Source: Rubrivivax sp. (GTDB taxonomy: Bacteria; Pseudomonadota; Gammaproteobacteria; Burkholderiales; Burkholderiaceae_C). From it: 54,280 nt of DNA. The DNA is taken from contig JAIXZR010000060.1 of the NCBI GenBank assembly GCA_027489455.1, forward strand, positions 1 through 54,280, in the 5' to 3' direction. Both the position numbers and the translations under genes were made by a program. Shown here piece by piece: positions 16,420 through 24,986 of this stretch (within the stretch, counting starts at the first letter, position 1; every line of letters begins with the position of its first letter). The notes under the pieces are model-generated. The model had not been told where the DNA came from and did no database searches. It saw only the letters and a list, made by a program, of their open reading frames with translations.

Positions 16420-16974
16420 TCACTGCAGATCCAGGATGCGGGGCTTGAAGCGCATCTCGTCGTTGAAGAGGAAGGTCTCCACCACCTTCCAGGGCCGCGG
16501 CAGGCGCGAGACATCGCCGTAGGGCGCGGCACGGCGCACGGCGGCGATGGCCAGCCGCGTGGCTTCGTCACCGGTGCTGGGGTGGCGCAGCACCTCGATG
16601 CGGCGCACGCTGCCATCGGCGTTGAGCTCGATCTCCAGCACCGGAATGGCCATCAGCCGGTCGGGCGCGCGCGTCAGGTAGGTGCCTTCGGGATGGGCCT
16701 GCACCAGCCGCTGCGCGAACTGGACTTCCAGCTCCAGCTTGTTGCGTGGCGCCTGGGGTGCCGGCAGCGCCACCTGCCGCGGCGGGGCTGCGGGCACGGT
16801 GCCCGGGGTGCCCGGCACCGCCGCCGTGGCCGGGGGCGGCACGCTGGCGGCGGGCACCGGGGCCCGGGTGCCGCAGGCGGCCAGCAGCCAGGCCGTGCCC
16901 AGCGCCAAGGCGGCGGCCCAAGGGCGTGCTGGCCGCGGCGTGCGCGCGCAGCAAGCGTTGTCAATGCAGGGCAC
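16420..16974 (-). CDS. Lipoprotein with TonB-C-terminal-like domain
   Basis: 184 aa from a GTG start at 16974. This start is supported by GAGGAG placed 7 nt upstream and overlaps the last 14 nt of uvrC. A signal peptide follows with the lipobox LAAC at about residues 31-34, then a Pro/Ala-rich spacer (about 38-75), then a domain near 85-184 resembling the TonB C-terminal fold: [42 protein letters not shown]. Canonical TonB has an N-terminal membrane helix; here the anchor is a lipid instead, so energy transduction in the usual way is unlikely. Role unknown; perhaps a periplasmic envelope protein. Translationally coupled to uvrC. Confidence 0.75.
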   Translation of the reverse strand: MPCIDNACCARTPRPARPWAAALALGTAWLLAACGTRAPVPAASVPPPATAAVPGTPGTVPAAPPRQVALPAPQAPRNKLELEVQFAQRLVQAHPEGTYLTRAPDRLMAIPVLEIELNADGSVRRIEVLRHPSTGDEATRLAIAAVRRAAPYGDVSRLPRPWKVVETFLFNDEMRFKPRILDLQ

Positions 16975-19048
16975 GGTAGATCTCCTCGGCCAAGTCCTTC
17001 GAGATGCCTTCGACGCTGGCCAGATCGTCGACGCCCGCGCTGGCCACGCCGCGCACGCCGCCAAAGCGCTGCAGCAGCCGGGCGCGCTTGCGCGGGCCGA
17101 CGCCGGGGATGTCTTCCAGCCGGCTGCCGCCGGTGCGCACGCTGGCGCGCTTGGCGCGCATGCCGGTGATGGCGAAACGGTGCGCCTCGTCGCGGATCTG
17201 CGCCACCAGCATCAGCGCGGCGGAATCGTGGCCCAGGTAGACCTTCTCGCGGCCGTCGGCAAACACCAGTTCTTCCAGCCCCACCTTGCGGCCCTGGCCC
17301 TTTTCCACGCCCACGATCAGCGACACGTCCAGGCCCAGCTCCTGGAAGACTTCGCGCGCCATCGCCACCTGGCCGCGGCCGCCGTCCACCAGCACCAGGT
17401 CGGGCAGGCGCGCCAGGCCGCGCTTGCGGCCCGGGGTCTTGGGTGCGGGCCCGGGCTCGTCACCGGGTGCGGGCGCAGCGCCTTCGGCTTCGGCCTCGTC
17501 CAGCCGGCCATGGGCCACGGCTTCGGCCAGCTTGGCATAGCGGCGCGTCAGCACCTGGCGCATGGCGGCGTAGTCGTCGCCGCCGGTGATGCCTTCGATG
17601 TTGAACCGCCGGTACTGCCCGCTTTGCATCGCATGCCCTTCGAACACCACGCACGACGCCTGGGTGGCTTCGCCGGCGGTGTGGCTGATGTCGAAGCATT
17701 CGATGCGCAGCTGCGCCGGGTCGTCGATCTCCAGCTCCAGTGCCTCGATCAGCGCGCGCGTGCGCTGCTGCTGCGAGCCTTCTTCGGCCAGCAGCCGCGC
17801 CAGCGCCAGCTCGGCGCCCTTGGCGGCCATCTCCAGCCACACGCGCTTTTGCTCGCGCGGCTGGTGCGTGGCGCGCACCTTCACGCCGGCGGCCTCGCCC
17901 AGCGCTTCCAGCAGCTCGGGGCTGACACGGTGGCTGGTGGCCAGTTGTGGCGGCACCGCCTGGCCGATGTAGTGCTGGGCGATGAAGGCTTCCAGCACCG
18001 CCACTTCGGGCGAGTGCTGCACCTCGGGCCCGGCCAGGTCTTCTTCGGCACGGTCTTCGAAGTCCTGCTCGCTCAGCGCCGCGCCGTCGTCCACGTGGGC
18101 CGGGAAGTAGGCGCGGTCGCCCAGGTGCCGGCTGCCGCGCACCATCGCCAGGTTGACGCAGGCCCGGCCACCAGCCACCTTCACGGCCAGGATGTCGACG
18201 TCGCGGTCGGCGGCCGACAGGCTGTTGGCTTCCACCGACTGCTGGTGCAGCACGCGGGACAAGGACCCGATGCGGTCGCGCACCTTGGCGGCTTCCTCGA
18301 ACGCCAGCGCTTCGGCAAAGCCCATCATCTGCGCCTGCAGGTCGTCGATCACGGCTTGCGCGTCGCCCAGCAGGAAGCGTTCGGCATCGCGCACGTCGCG
18401 TGCGTAGTCGGCGGCCGTGATGAGATCGACACACGGGCCCGAGCAGCGCTGGATCTGGTACAGCAGGCAGGGGCGCGAACGGTGGTTGAAGACCGTGTCC
18501 TCGCAGGTGCGCAGGCGGAAGACCTTCTGCACCAGCTGGATGGTCTGCTTCACCGCCCAGGCGTTGGGGTAGGGGCCGAAGTAGCGGTGCCGCCGATCCA
18601 CCGCGCCACGGAAGTAGGCCACGCGCGCAAAGCGCTGCGCGGCGGTGGCGGCCACGGCGTCGGTATCCGGCGTGCCGGTGACCTTCAGGTAGGGGTAGCT
18701 CTTGTCGTCGCGGAACAGGATGTTGAACTTCGGGTTCAACGTCTTGATCAGGTTGTTTTCCAGCAGCAGGGCTTCGGCTTCGCTGCGCACCACGGTGGTT
18801 TCCAGCTTCGCGATGCGGCTGACCATGTGGCCGATGCGGCTGCCGCCATGGTCCTTCTGCAGGTAGCTGCTGACGCGCTTCTTCAGATTGCGCGCCTTGC
18901 CCACGTACAGCACGCCGCCCTGGGCGTCGAGCCAGCGGTAGACACCGGGCAGGCTGGGCAGGGCCGCGGTTTCGGCCAGCAGCCTGGCGCGCGCTGCGGG
19001 CGCGGCGGGATCGTCGGTGTGGTCGGTGTCGTCAGGGGCGGCGCTCAT
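16961..19048 (-). CDS. uvrC: UvrABC excinuclease subunit C
   Basis: 695 aa. UvrC makes both incisions during nucleotide excision repair. Order of domains: GIY-YIG nuclease ([31 protein letters not shown], about residues 31-62), Cys-rich region with [10 protein letters not shown], UvrB-binding UVR segment near 235-270, RNase-H-like endonuclease with VLVDGGRGQ and ITGMRAKR, and a C-terminal helix-hairpin-helix pair ([21 protein letters not shown]). A Pro/Gly/Ala-rich insert of about 30 residues precedes [10 protein letters not shown] and makes it somewhat longer than the E. coli protein. Start ATG at 19048; a further open frame upstream overlaps earP and is not coding. It is divergent from earP with only 35 nt between the starts. 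Confidence 0.96.
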   Translation of the reverse strand: MSAAPDDTDHTDDPAAPAARARLLAETAALPSLPGVYRWLDAQGGVLYVGKARNLKKRVSSYLQKDHGGSRIGHMVSRIAKLETTVVRSEAEALLLENNLIKTLNPKFNILFRDDKSYPYLKVTGTPDTDAVAATAAQRFARVAYFRGAVDRRHRYFGPYPNAWAVKQTIQLVQKVFRLRTCEDTVFNHRSRPCLLYQIQRCSGPCVDLITAADYARDVRDAERFLLGDAQAVIDDLQAQMMGFAEALAFEEAAKVRDRIGSLSRVLHQQSVEANSLSAADRDVDILAVKVAGGRACVNLAMVRGSRHLGDRAYFPAHVDDGAALSEQDFEDRAEEDLAGPEVQHSPEVAVLEAFIAQHYIGQAVPPQLATSHRVSPELLEALGEAAGVKVRATHQPREQKRVWLEMAAKGAELALARLLAEEGSQQQRTRALIEALELEIDDPAQLRIECFDISHTAGEATQASCVVFEGHAMQSGQYRRFNIEGITGGDDYAAMRQVLTRRYAKLAEAVAHGRLDEAEAEGAAPAPGDEPGPAPKTPGRKRGLARLPDLVLVDGGRGQVAMAREVFQELGLDVSLIVGVEKGQGRKVGLEELVFADGREKVYLGHDSAALMLVAQIRDEAHRFAITGMRAKRASVRTGGSRLEDIPGVGPRKRARLLQRFGGVRGVASAGVDDLASVEGISKDLAEEIYRALH

Positions 19049-19083
19049 CGGGGCCGCATTTTGCCGGCTTCGATAATCCGCCG
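19049..19083. promoter_or_regulatory. 35-bp divergent promoter region uvrC / earP
   Basis: For earP, GATAAT (19072-19077) lies 6 nt before the ATG. For uvrC, CAAAAT (19063-19058 on the minus strand) lies 9 nt before its ATG. Both -10-like elements fit in 35 nt, so each promoter's -35 region must lie inside the neighbouring gene, and both mRNAs would be leaderless or nearly so. Confidence 0.45.
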
Positions 19084-20193
19084 ATGGTCCCGCCCGCGCC
19101 GCTGCCGCCTGCCTGCCAGCCTGGCCTGGCGCGCTGGGACATCTGGTGCCGGGTGATCGACAACCACGGTGACCTGGGCGTGTGCTGGCGTCTGGCCCGT
19201 GGCCTGTCTGCGCGCGGCTGCGCGGTGCGACTGTTCGTCGACGACCCCAGCGCGCTGGCCTGGATGGCCCCGCAGGGCGGTGCCGGCGTGCAGGTGCTGC
19301 CGTGGACCGAGGCAGGGCCCTGGCCTGAAGCCGCCGAGGTCGTGATCGAAGCCTTCGGCTGCGATCCACCGGCCAGCGTGGTGGCGCAGATGTCGCAGCG
19401 GCCGCGCCCGCCGGTCTGGCTGAACCTGGAATACCTCAGCGCCGAGGCCTACGTCGAACGCTCGCACGGCCTGCCTTCGCCCCAGCAGGGCGGGCTGACG
19501 AAGTGGTTCTTCTACCCTGGCTTCACGGCCCGCACGGGCGGCCTGCTGCGCGAAGACGGGCTGCTGGCGGCGCGGCAGGCTTTCGACGGCGCAGCCTGGC
19601 TGGCACAGCGCGGCTGGGCGCCGCGGGCGGGCGAACGCGTCGTCAGCCTGTTCTGCTACGCCAACCCGGCCCTGCCCGCGCTGCTGCAACGCCTGGCCGC
19701 GCAGCCCACGCTGCTGCTGGTGCCGCCGGGCCCGGCACAGCAGGCGCTGGCCGGCCTCACACCGCGGGCGGGCCTGCGCGTGCAGGCCCTGCCCTGGCTG
19801 ACGCAGCCGGATTTTGATCGCCTGCTCTGGGCCTGTGCGCTGAACTTCGTGCGCGGCGAGGATTCGCTGGTGCGGGCCCTGTGGGCGGGCGCGCCCTTCG
19901 TCTGGCAGCTCTACCCGCAGCACGATCTGGCCCATGCGGCCAAGCTGCAGGCCTTCCTGCAGCAGATGCAGGCCCCGGCGGACGTGGCCGAACTGGCGAT
20001 GGCCTGGAACGGCCTGGCCGCCGGCGCCAGCGGGCCAGCAAAGCGCCCGCCGGGCCAGGCCCTGCCGCCAATTCCGGCGCTGGCGGCCAGCCCCTGGCAG
20101 CAGGCCTGCCTGGCCTGGCGTGCGCATTGCGCCGCGCAGCACGATCTCGTGACGCAACTGCTGCTCTTCGCCGCCAGCCGTGCCGGCTGCTAG
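19084..20193 (+). CDS. earP: EF-P arginine rhamnosyltransferase EarP
   Basis: 369 aa. EarP transfers rhamnose from dTDP-beta-L-rhamnose to an arginine of elongation factor P, in the cytoplasm. The N terminus [21 protein letters not shown] contains the two conserved aspartates (here D26 and D30) corresponding to the catalytic pair described in Pseudomonas and Neisseria. [26 protein letters not shown] in the C-terminal half carries the conserved Glu and nucleotide-sugar-binding region of this GT-B enzyme. The efp gene follows 181 nt downstream on the same strand, which supports the assignment. It presumably relies on rml genes elsewhere for dTDP-rhamnose. Confidence 0.96.
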   Translation: MVPPAPLPPACQPGLARWDIWCRVIDNHGDLGVCWRLARGLSARGCAVRLFVDDPSALAWMAPQGGAGVQVLPWTEAGPWPEAAEVVIEAFGCDPPASVVAQMSQRPRPPVWLNLEYLSAEAYVERSHGLPSPQQGGLTKWFFYPGFTARTGGLLREDGLLAARQAFDGAAWLAQRGWAPRAGERVVSLFCYANPALPALLQRLAAQPTLLLVPPGPAQQALAGLTPRAGLRVQALPWLTQPDFDRLLWACALNFVRGEDSLVRALWAGAPFVWQLYPQHDLAHAAKLQAFLQQMQAPADVAELAMAWNGLAAGASGPAKRPPGQALPPIPALAASPWQQACLAWRAHCAAQHDLVTQLLLFAASRAGC

Positions 20194-20196
20194 AAT
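20191..20196 (+). promoter_or_regulatory. Candidate -10 element of efp
   Basis: TAGAATCGCG, overlapping the TAG stop of earP. It shares hexamer and discriminator with other candidate promoters here. It would give efp a leader of about 170 nt and allow expression independent of earP. Confidence 0.4.
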
Positions 20197-20374
20197 CGCG
20201 GGCTTTTCGCGTGCTGCATGCGCCTGCCGGGCACCCGGTGCGCAGCCTTTGCAGGCAGGCCAGCCGGCCCGATGTGGCGCTGGCCACACACGCTGGATCA
20301 CCTCTCCAACATTTGCCCCACCCGAGCCCCGGCCAGTTGCCGGCGGCGCGCCCACCGGGGCCAGGAACACAGCC

Positions 20375-20929
20375 ATGAAACTCGCACAGGAAATTCGCGC
20401 CGGCAACGTCATCATGCAGGGCAAGGACCCGATGGTCGTGCTGAAGACGGAGTACAGCCGCGGCGGCCGCGGCGCCGCCACGGTGCGCATCAAGATGAAG
20501 AGCCTGCTGTCGGGCTTCGGCGCCGAAACGGTGTTCAAGGCCGACGACAAGATGGACCAGATCATCCTGGACAAGAAGGAATGCACCTTCTCGTACTTCG
20601 CCGACCCGATGTACGTCTTCATGGACGAGGAATACAACCAGTTCGACATCGAAGCCGAGAACATGGGCGACGCCATCAGCTACCTGCAGGACGGCATGTC
20701 GGTCGAAGTGGTGTTCTACGACGGCAAGGCCATCAGCGTCGAACTGCCCACCACCGTGGTGCGTGAGATCGAGACCGAGCCGGCCGTCAAGGGCGACACC
20801 TCGGGCAAGGTCATGAAGCCGGCCCGCCTGGTGGGCACGGGATTCGAGATCGCAGTGCCGCTGTTCGTGGAAAACGGCGACAAGATCGAGATCGACACCC
20901 GCACGCACGAGTACAAGAAGCGCGTCTGA
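20375..20929 (+). CDS. efp: Translation elongation factor P
   Basis: 184 aa. EF-P binds between the P and E sites and relieves stalling at polyproline stretches. All three beta-barrel domains are present: KOW-like N-terminal domain (1-65), OB domain (66-128) and C-terminal domain to 184. The tip of domain I reads [12 protein letters not shown] with Arg at position 32, where lysine-type EF-P has Lys34, so this is the arginine subtype modified by EarP. The gene sits directly after earP. A strong terminator follows. Confidence 0.97.
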   Translation: MKLAQEIRAGNVIMQGKDPMVVLKTEYSRGGRGAATVRIKMKSLLSGFGAETVFKADDKMDQIILDKKECTFSYFADPMYVFMDEEYNQFDIEAENMGDAISYLQDGMSVEVVFYDGKAISVELPTTVVREIETEPAVKGDTSGKVMKPARLVGTGFEIAVPLFVENGDKIEIDTRTHEYKKRV

Positions 20930-20957
20930 CGCGTCCAGCCCGGCAGAGCTGGCACCC

Positions 20958-20980
20958 AGGCACCCTGCGGGGTGCCTTTT
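20958..20980 (+). terminator. Rho-independent terminator of efp
   Basis: An 8-bp stem AGGCACCC / GGGTGCCT with a TGCG loop is followed by TTTT. Confidence 0.85.
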
Positions 20981-21006
20981 GCTTTCCACCGGCATCATCC
21001 GCAGCC

Positions 21007-21945
21007 ATGAGCTTCGATTTCGACGCCGCGGTCGGCGTGCCCTTCCGCATGCAGCCCGGCCTGCGCCGGCTGGCGCATGGTGCCCGGCACCTCCACCCGG
21101 CCGGCCCCGGATCGCGGCATCAGCGGGAAAAGCTCGCGGTGCTGTCAGCCTACGCCGGCGACGCCCTGGTTCAGGCGCAGGGCTTCGACCCCGCGCCCGC
21201 GCTGGATGCGCTGGCCGTCCAGGCCACCCGCGAACACCCGCAGCACTGGCGATGGGACGGGCAGCGTGCCACCGCACTGGGCGTGCAGGTGCACGCCGGC
21301 CAGGTGCAGCGGCTGGCCAGCGGCAGCTTTGGCCTGGGGGACGAAGTGAGCCGCTGCCTGCTGGGCCTGCCGCCCGCCTGGCGGCTGGCCGGGCTGCTGA
21401 GCCTGGCCTTCGAGGAAGACTTCGCCATCGTCGATGCCCGTGGCCCCGGCCCGGCCACCCTGCCCTGGCTGGCCGTGGCCCTGCCCTCGCACTGGGCGCC
21501 GCGCGACAAGTGCGGCCTGCCTTTCGCCGACGCCCACTCGCCGGTGGCCGACAACGCGCTGCTGCTGCAGGCGGCCGATGCGCTGATGCGGCTGGTCACC
21601 GGCCCGGACCGCTGGGAACGCTTCGTCTGGAACATCACCGGCCACCCGCGCCTGCATGCCCACCCGGACCACGTCGATCATCAGCGCTGGCCCGCGCGCT
21701 TCGACCCCGCCGTGGCCTGGTGGCGCACCGAACGCCAGACCTTCATCCCGCTGCCCGAGCGCGGGCAGGCCGTGTTCACGATCCAGGTGCAGACGCGCCC
21801 GCTGGTGCAGGCCATCGCGCCCGCGGAGGCGGCCCGGCTGCACGCCGCGGTGGCCAGCATGAGCCAAGCCGTGCTGGCCTACCGCAGCCTGGCCGACGTG
21901 CGGCAGCCGCTGCTGGACTGGCTGCAGGCCCGGGCCGGCGGCTGA
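21007..21945 (+). CDS. DUF3445 / heme-dependent oxidative N-demethylase-like protein
   Basis: 312 aa. The layout matches the DUF3445 (HODM alpha-subunit-like) family, in which a characterised member is a heme enzyme demethylating dimethylamine-type substrates. Family-like segments are the N terminus with FRMQPGLRRL, the middle WLAVALPSHWAPRDKCGLPFADAHSPV, WNITGHPRLHAHP, and VAWWRTERQTFIPLPERGQAVFTIQVQTRPL near the C terminus. Several conserved His and Arg residues are candidates for heme and substrate contacts. The companion FMN/ferredoxin-type reductase subunits are not adjacent. Starts 77 nt after efp and after its terminator, so it is a separate unit, perhaps with mnmC 49 nt downstream. 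Confidence 0.8.
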   Translation: MSFDFDAAVGVPFRMQPGLRRLAHGARHLHPAGPGSRHQREKLAVLSAYAGDALVQAQGFDPAPALDALAVQATREHPQHWRWDGQRATALGVQVHAGQVQRLASGSFGLGDEVSRCLLGLPPAWRLAGLLSLAFEEDFAIVDARGPGPATLPWLAVALPSHWAPRDKCGLPFADAHSPVADNALLLQAADALMRLVTGPDRWERFVWNITGHPRLHAHPDHVDHQRWPARFDPAVAWWRTERQTFIPLPERGQAVFTIQVQTRPLVQAIAPAEAARLHAAVASMSQAVLAYRSLADVRQPLLDWLQARAGG

Positions 21946-21994
21946 TGCCGCAGCTGCGGCGCGAAGCCTGAGCCTGCACGCGCGCGCCCCGGCC

Positions 21995-23953
21995 ATGCAC
22001 GCCCGCCCGCCGCCGCCCGGCCCCGCCCCAGCCCCGGCCGCATCGGCTGTCAACGCCGCGGACAACGCCGCGGACACCGCCCGGTGGCTGCAGGCCAGCG
22101 CCCTGCCCGCGCGCTGGCAAGGCCAGGCCGTGCATGCGCTGCTGCTGTGGCCCTTCGTCAACCATTCGTTCCTGGCACTGTGGCGGGCCTGGCGTGACGA
22201 TGCGCGGCGGCCTGGCCGCCTGGTGGTCTGCAGCGCCATCGTCGACCCGCCAGTTGGCGCCGGCACCACACCACCTGCCGACCCGGGCTGCGAACTGGCC
22301 ACCCAGCTGGCCCGGGCCTGGCCGCCGGCCACCGACAACCTGCACATCCTGGATTTCGACGGTGGCCGCGTGCGGCTGCTGCTGGCCATCGGCCCGCGGG
22401 ACGCCCTGCGCCAGGCGCGGCAACTGCAGGCCGACACGCTGTGGCTGACCGAACCTGGCGCCGACCCCCAGGCGCTGGCGCGACGGGCCGCCCCTGGCGC
22501 CTGGCTGCTGGCCGGCGCGGCCGGCAGCGAAGCCTGGCAGACCGGGCTGCGCCGTGCCGGCTGGACGGACAGCGAGACCGTGCCGCCGATGCCCGCCGCC
22601 GCAGGTCTGGCGCGCTGGCGCCTGCCTGCCGACGCCCGACCCGGGCGGCGCCCCGGCCTTGCCACGTGCAGCCCGTCGGCAGTGCCGGGCAACGGCGGGC
22701 CACTGCCCGGCGCCGCCGGCCACGCGGTGGTGGTGGGCGCCGGTATCGCCGGGGCCAGTGCCGCCGCGGCGCTGGCCCGGCGCGGCTGGCAGTGCACGGT
22801 GCTGGACGCCTTGCCGGCCACGGCCGGCGGTGCATCGGGCAACCCGGCGGCGCTGGTACACGGCACGGTGCATGCGGCGGACGGCACGCATGCCCGCTTC
22901 AACCGCGCCGCGGCCCTGCACGCCCAGCGGCTGTACGCCGCGCTGCTGGCCCAGGGCGTGCCGGGCGCGCTGCAGGGCCTGCTGCGGCGCCAAGCCGAGC
23001 TGCCGGCCTGCCTGGCGCCGCCCGCCTGGGCCCAGCTCTGGCCGGCCGATGCGTTGCGTGCCCGGGCCAGCGGCCTGTGCGCCGAGCAGGCCTGGTTCTT
23101 CCCCGGCGCGGGCTGGGTCGACGCCCGGGCCACGGTGCAGGCGCTGCTGGCCACGCCGGGCGTGCACACCCGGGTCGATGCAGCCGTCAGCCAGCTGTGC
23201 CGCCAGGGCGACGACTGGTGCGCACACGACGCCACCGGCCAGCTGCTGGCACGCGCGCCGATCCTGGTGCTGGCACTCGCCGCCACGGGTGCAACACAGC
23301 CACCGGCGCACCCCCGGGCTGCCAGCCTGGCCGAACTGCTGCATCAGGCCGGGGCCCTGCCCTGCCCCCTGGGGCGCAGCCGCGGCCAGATCACCTGGTT
23401 CGACTCGGCCCATGCCGGGCGCGCGCCCCTGCCCTGGCCGGTCGCAGGCGGCGGCTATGCGCTGTTCCGATCCGCCCTGGGGGCGGACGACCCGCCGGCC
23501 ACGCCCCCGTCACCCGGCCCGGGCATCGTGCTGTGCGGCGCCAGCACCCAGGCCGGCGACGACGACGGCCGCGTGCGCGCCGCTGACCACGCCTACAACC
23601 TGGCCCGGCTGCAAGCGCAGACCGGCATCGCGCCCGCGGCCGGCGCCGCACTGCAGGGGCGCGTGGGCTGGCGCGAGTACGTGCGCGACAAGCTGCCGCT
23701 GGTGGGGCCGGTGGTGGCCCAGGCGGGCCTGCCGGCTCTGCATCAGCCGCGGCTGGCGATGCTGCCGCGGGTACCCGGGCTCTTCGTGCTGGGGGCGCTG
23801 GCAGGGCGCGGGTTCACCTGGGGCCCGCTGGCGGGCGAGGTGCTGGCCAGCCAGGTGGACGGCCAGGTGGTGCCGCTGGAAGGCGACTTGATCGACGCGC
23901 TGGACCCAGGGCGTTTCTGGCTGCGCGAGCAACGACGAGCAAAACCGCCCTGA
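21995..23953 (+). CDS. mnmC: MnmC-like tRNA modification protein with degenerate methyltransferase domain
   Basis: 652 aa. MnmC normally has an N-terminal SAM methyltransferase (C2) and a C-terminal FAD oxidoreductase (C1) that convert cmnm5s2U34 to mnm5s2U34 in tRNA. The C-terminal half is intact: FAD-binding VVVGAGIAGASAAAAL (GAGIAG at about 248-253), GASGNPAALVHG, and GRVGWREYVRDKLPLVGPV near 555-575. The N-terminal ~235 residues still align in layout with the methyltransferase (LALWRAWRDDARRPGRL; GRVRLLLAIGPRDAL; RRAAPGAWLLAGAAGSEAWQTGLRRAGW). However, the SAM loop usually reading GFGTGLNF is WPFVNHSF (residues 52-59), and the DGFxPxxNPxMW active-site motif is replaced by LTEPGADPQAL (151-161). 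Methyl transfer therefore looks lost while FAD chemistry is kept. Confidence 0.85.
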   Translation: MHARPPPPGPAPAPAASAVNAADNAADTARWLQASALPARWQGQAVHALLLWPFVNHSFLALWRAWRDDARRPGRLVVCSAIVDPPVGAGTTPPADPGCELATQLARAWPPATDNLHILDFDGGRVRLLLAIGPRDALRQARQLQADTLWLTEPGADPQALARRAAPGAWLLAGAAGSEAWQTGLRRAGWTDSETVPPMPAAAGLARWRLPADARPGRRPGLATCSPSAVPGNGGPLPGAAGHAVVVGAGIAGASAAAALARRGWQCTVLDALPATAGGASGNPAALVHGTVHAADGTHARFNRAAALHAQRLYAALLAQGVPGALQGLLRRQAELPACLAPPAWAQLWPADALRARASGLCAEQAWFFPGAGWVDARATVQALLATPGVHTRVDAAVSQLCRQGDDWCAHDATGQLLARAPILVLALAATGATQPPAHPRAASLAELLHQAGALPCPLGRSRGQITWFDSAHAGRAPLPWPVAGGGYALFRSALGADDPPATPPSPGPGIVLCGASTQAGDDDGRVRAADHAYNLARLQAQTGIAPAAGAALQGRVGWREYVRDKLPLVGPVVAQAGLPALHQPRLAMLPRVPGLFVLGALAGRGFTWGPLAGEVLASQVDGQVVPLEGDLIDALDPGRFWLREQRRAKPP

Positions 23954-23977
23954 GCGCTGCCCGCAGGCGCGGGTGGC

Positions 23978-24184
23978 TCAGGCGGAGCCTGCCGTGCCGC
24001 TGGTCCCGGGCTGGGCTCCTTCAGCCCTGTCTGCCTCGTCGGCATCGTCACCCGCAGCGTCATCCGGCTCGGGCGGCAGGCCAGCGGCCTTGCGGGCGGC
24101 TTTTTCCTTTTCCTTCTCTTCCTTCTTCTTCTTCTTGGCCAGCTCGCGCTGGCGTTTTTCGAATGAGTAGTTGGGCTTGGCCAC
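23978..24184 (-). CDS. Small Lys/Glu-rich protein of unknown function
   Basis: 68 aa from a GTG start at 24184, chosen because AAGGA lies 5 nt upstream and because it yields the compact N terminus (M)AKPNYSFEKRQRELAKKKKKEEKEKE. A farther ATG at 24232 would add 16 residues without a clear ribosome-binding site. The first half is strongly basic/charged and likely helical; the tail is acidic and Ala/Pro-rich. Similar short proteins are common in Burkholderiales genomes, but I know of no assigned function. Convergent with mnmC; upstream of it, rpiA ends 101 nt away on the same strand. Confidence 0.65.
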   Translation of the reverse strand: MAKPNYSFEKRQRELAKKKKKEEKEKEKAARKAAGLPPEPDDAAGDDADEADRAEGAQPGTSGTAGSA

Positions 24185-24285
24185 CTTTGTCCTTGGCTGC
24201 GTCAAAACCTGTATGAGAACACAAGTGCCCACCCGCGCCCTGACGCCGCAAGGCCTGCATCAACCCGGCCCGGCCTGGCGAGAGT

Positions 24286-24948
24286 TCAGCCAAAGTCGAT
24301 CGTCTGTACCCCAGTGGGCGTGCCCAGCAGGCAGACGCTGGCACGGTGGCGGGCAAACAGACCCACGGTGACGACGCCGGGCCACTGGTTGAGCTCGGCT
24401 TCCATCGCCGCCGGGTCGCCGATGCGCAGGCCGTGCACGTCCAGGATCGGGTGCCCGTTGTCCGTCAGCACGCCCGCGCGCAGCACGGCGCGGCCGCCGA
24501 TGGCGGCAAAGCGGCGCTGCAGCTGCGGCACGGCCAGGGCGATCACTTCCACCGGCAGCGGGAAGCCGCCCAGCACGGCCACGCGCTTGGACACATCGGC
24601 GATGCAGACGAAGCGGGCCGCCAGATCGGCGACGATCTTCTCGCGCGTGAGCGCGGCGCCGCCGCCCTTGATCATGCAGCCCTGGCCGTCGATCTCGTCG
24701 GCGCCGTCGATGTAGACGGGCAGGCTGTCCACTTCATCCGCCTCGCGCACTGCGATGCCCGCCGCGCGCAGGCGCTGCGTGCTGGCCACCGAGCTGCTGA
24801 CGGCGCCGGGGATCTGCGCCTTGATGCCCGCCAGCGCGGTGATGAAGTGGTTGACCGTGGAGCCCGTGCCCACGCCCACCCACTGCCCGGGTTGCACGTA
24901 GGCCAGCGCCGCCTGGCCCACCAGGGCCTTGAGTTCGTCTTGCGTCAT
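24286..24948 (-). CDS. rpiA: Ribose-5-phosphate isomerase A
   Basis: 220 aa, normal RpiA length. It interconverts ribose 5-phosphate and ribulose 5-phosphate in the pentose phosphate pathway. Diagnostic motifs are [13 protein letters not shown] (phosphate-binding loop), the DGADEID motif with the catalytic region, [14 protein letters not shown] with the conserved Glu, and the C-terminal TVGLFA region. The start is ATG at 24948. It is divergent from pyrD across 38 nt, and a GATAAT hexamer ends 8 nt before the start. Confidence 0.97.
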   Translation of the reverse strand: MTQDELKALVGQAALAYVQPGQWVGVGTGSTVNHFITALAGIKAQIPGAVSSSVASTQRLRAAGIAVREADEVDSLPVYIDGADEIDGQGCMIKGGGAALTREKIVADLAARFVCIADVSKRVAVLGGFPLPVEVIALAVPQLQRRFAAIGGRAVLRAGVLTDNGHPILDVHGLRIGDPAAMEAELNQWPGVVTVGLFARHRASVCLLGTPTGVQTIDFG

Positions 24949-24986
24949 GGCCGGGGATTATCCGCAGTGGCCCGACAATCCCGCGC
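24949..24986. promoter_or_regulatory. 38-bp divergent promoter region rpiA / pyrD
   Basis: GACAAT (24974-24979) lies 7 nt before the pyrD ATG, and GATAAT (24962-24957 on the minus strand) lies 8 nt before the rpiA ATG. The arrangement mirrors the uvrC/earP gap and implies leaderless or near-leaderless transcripts in both directions. No Shine-Dalgarno is visible for pyrD. Confidence 0.45.

Noticed and set aside
16682-19156. 824-codon plus-strand frame opposite uvrC
   Set aside because: Antisense shadow of a well-identified gene.
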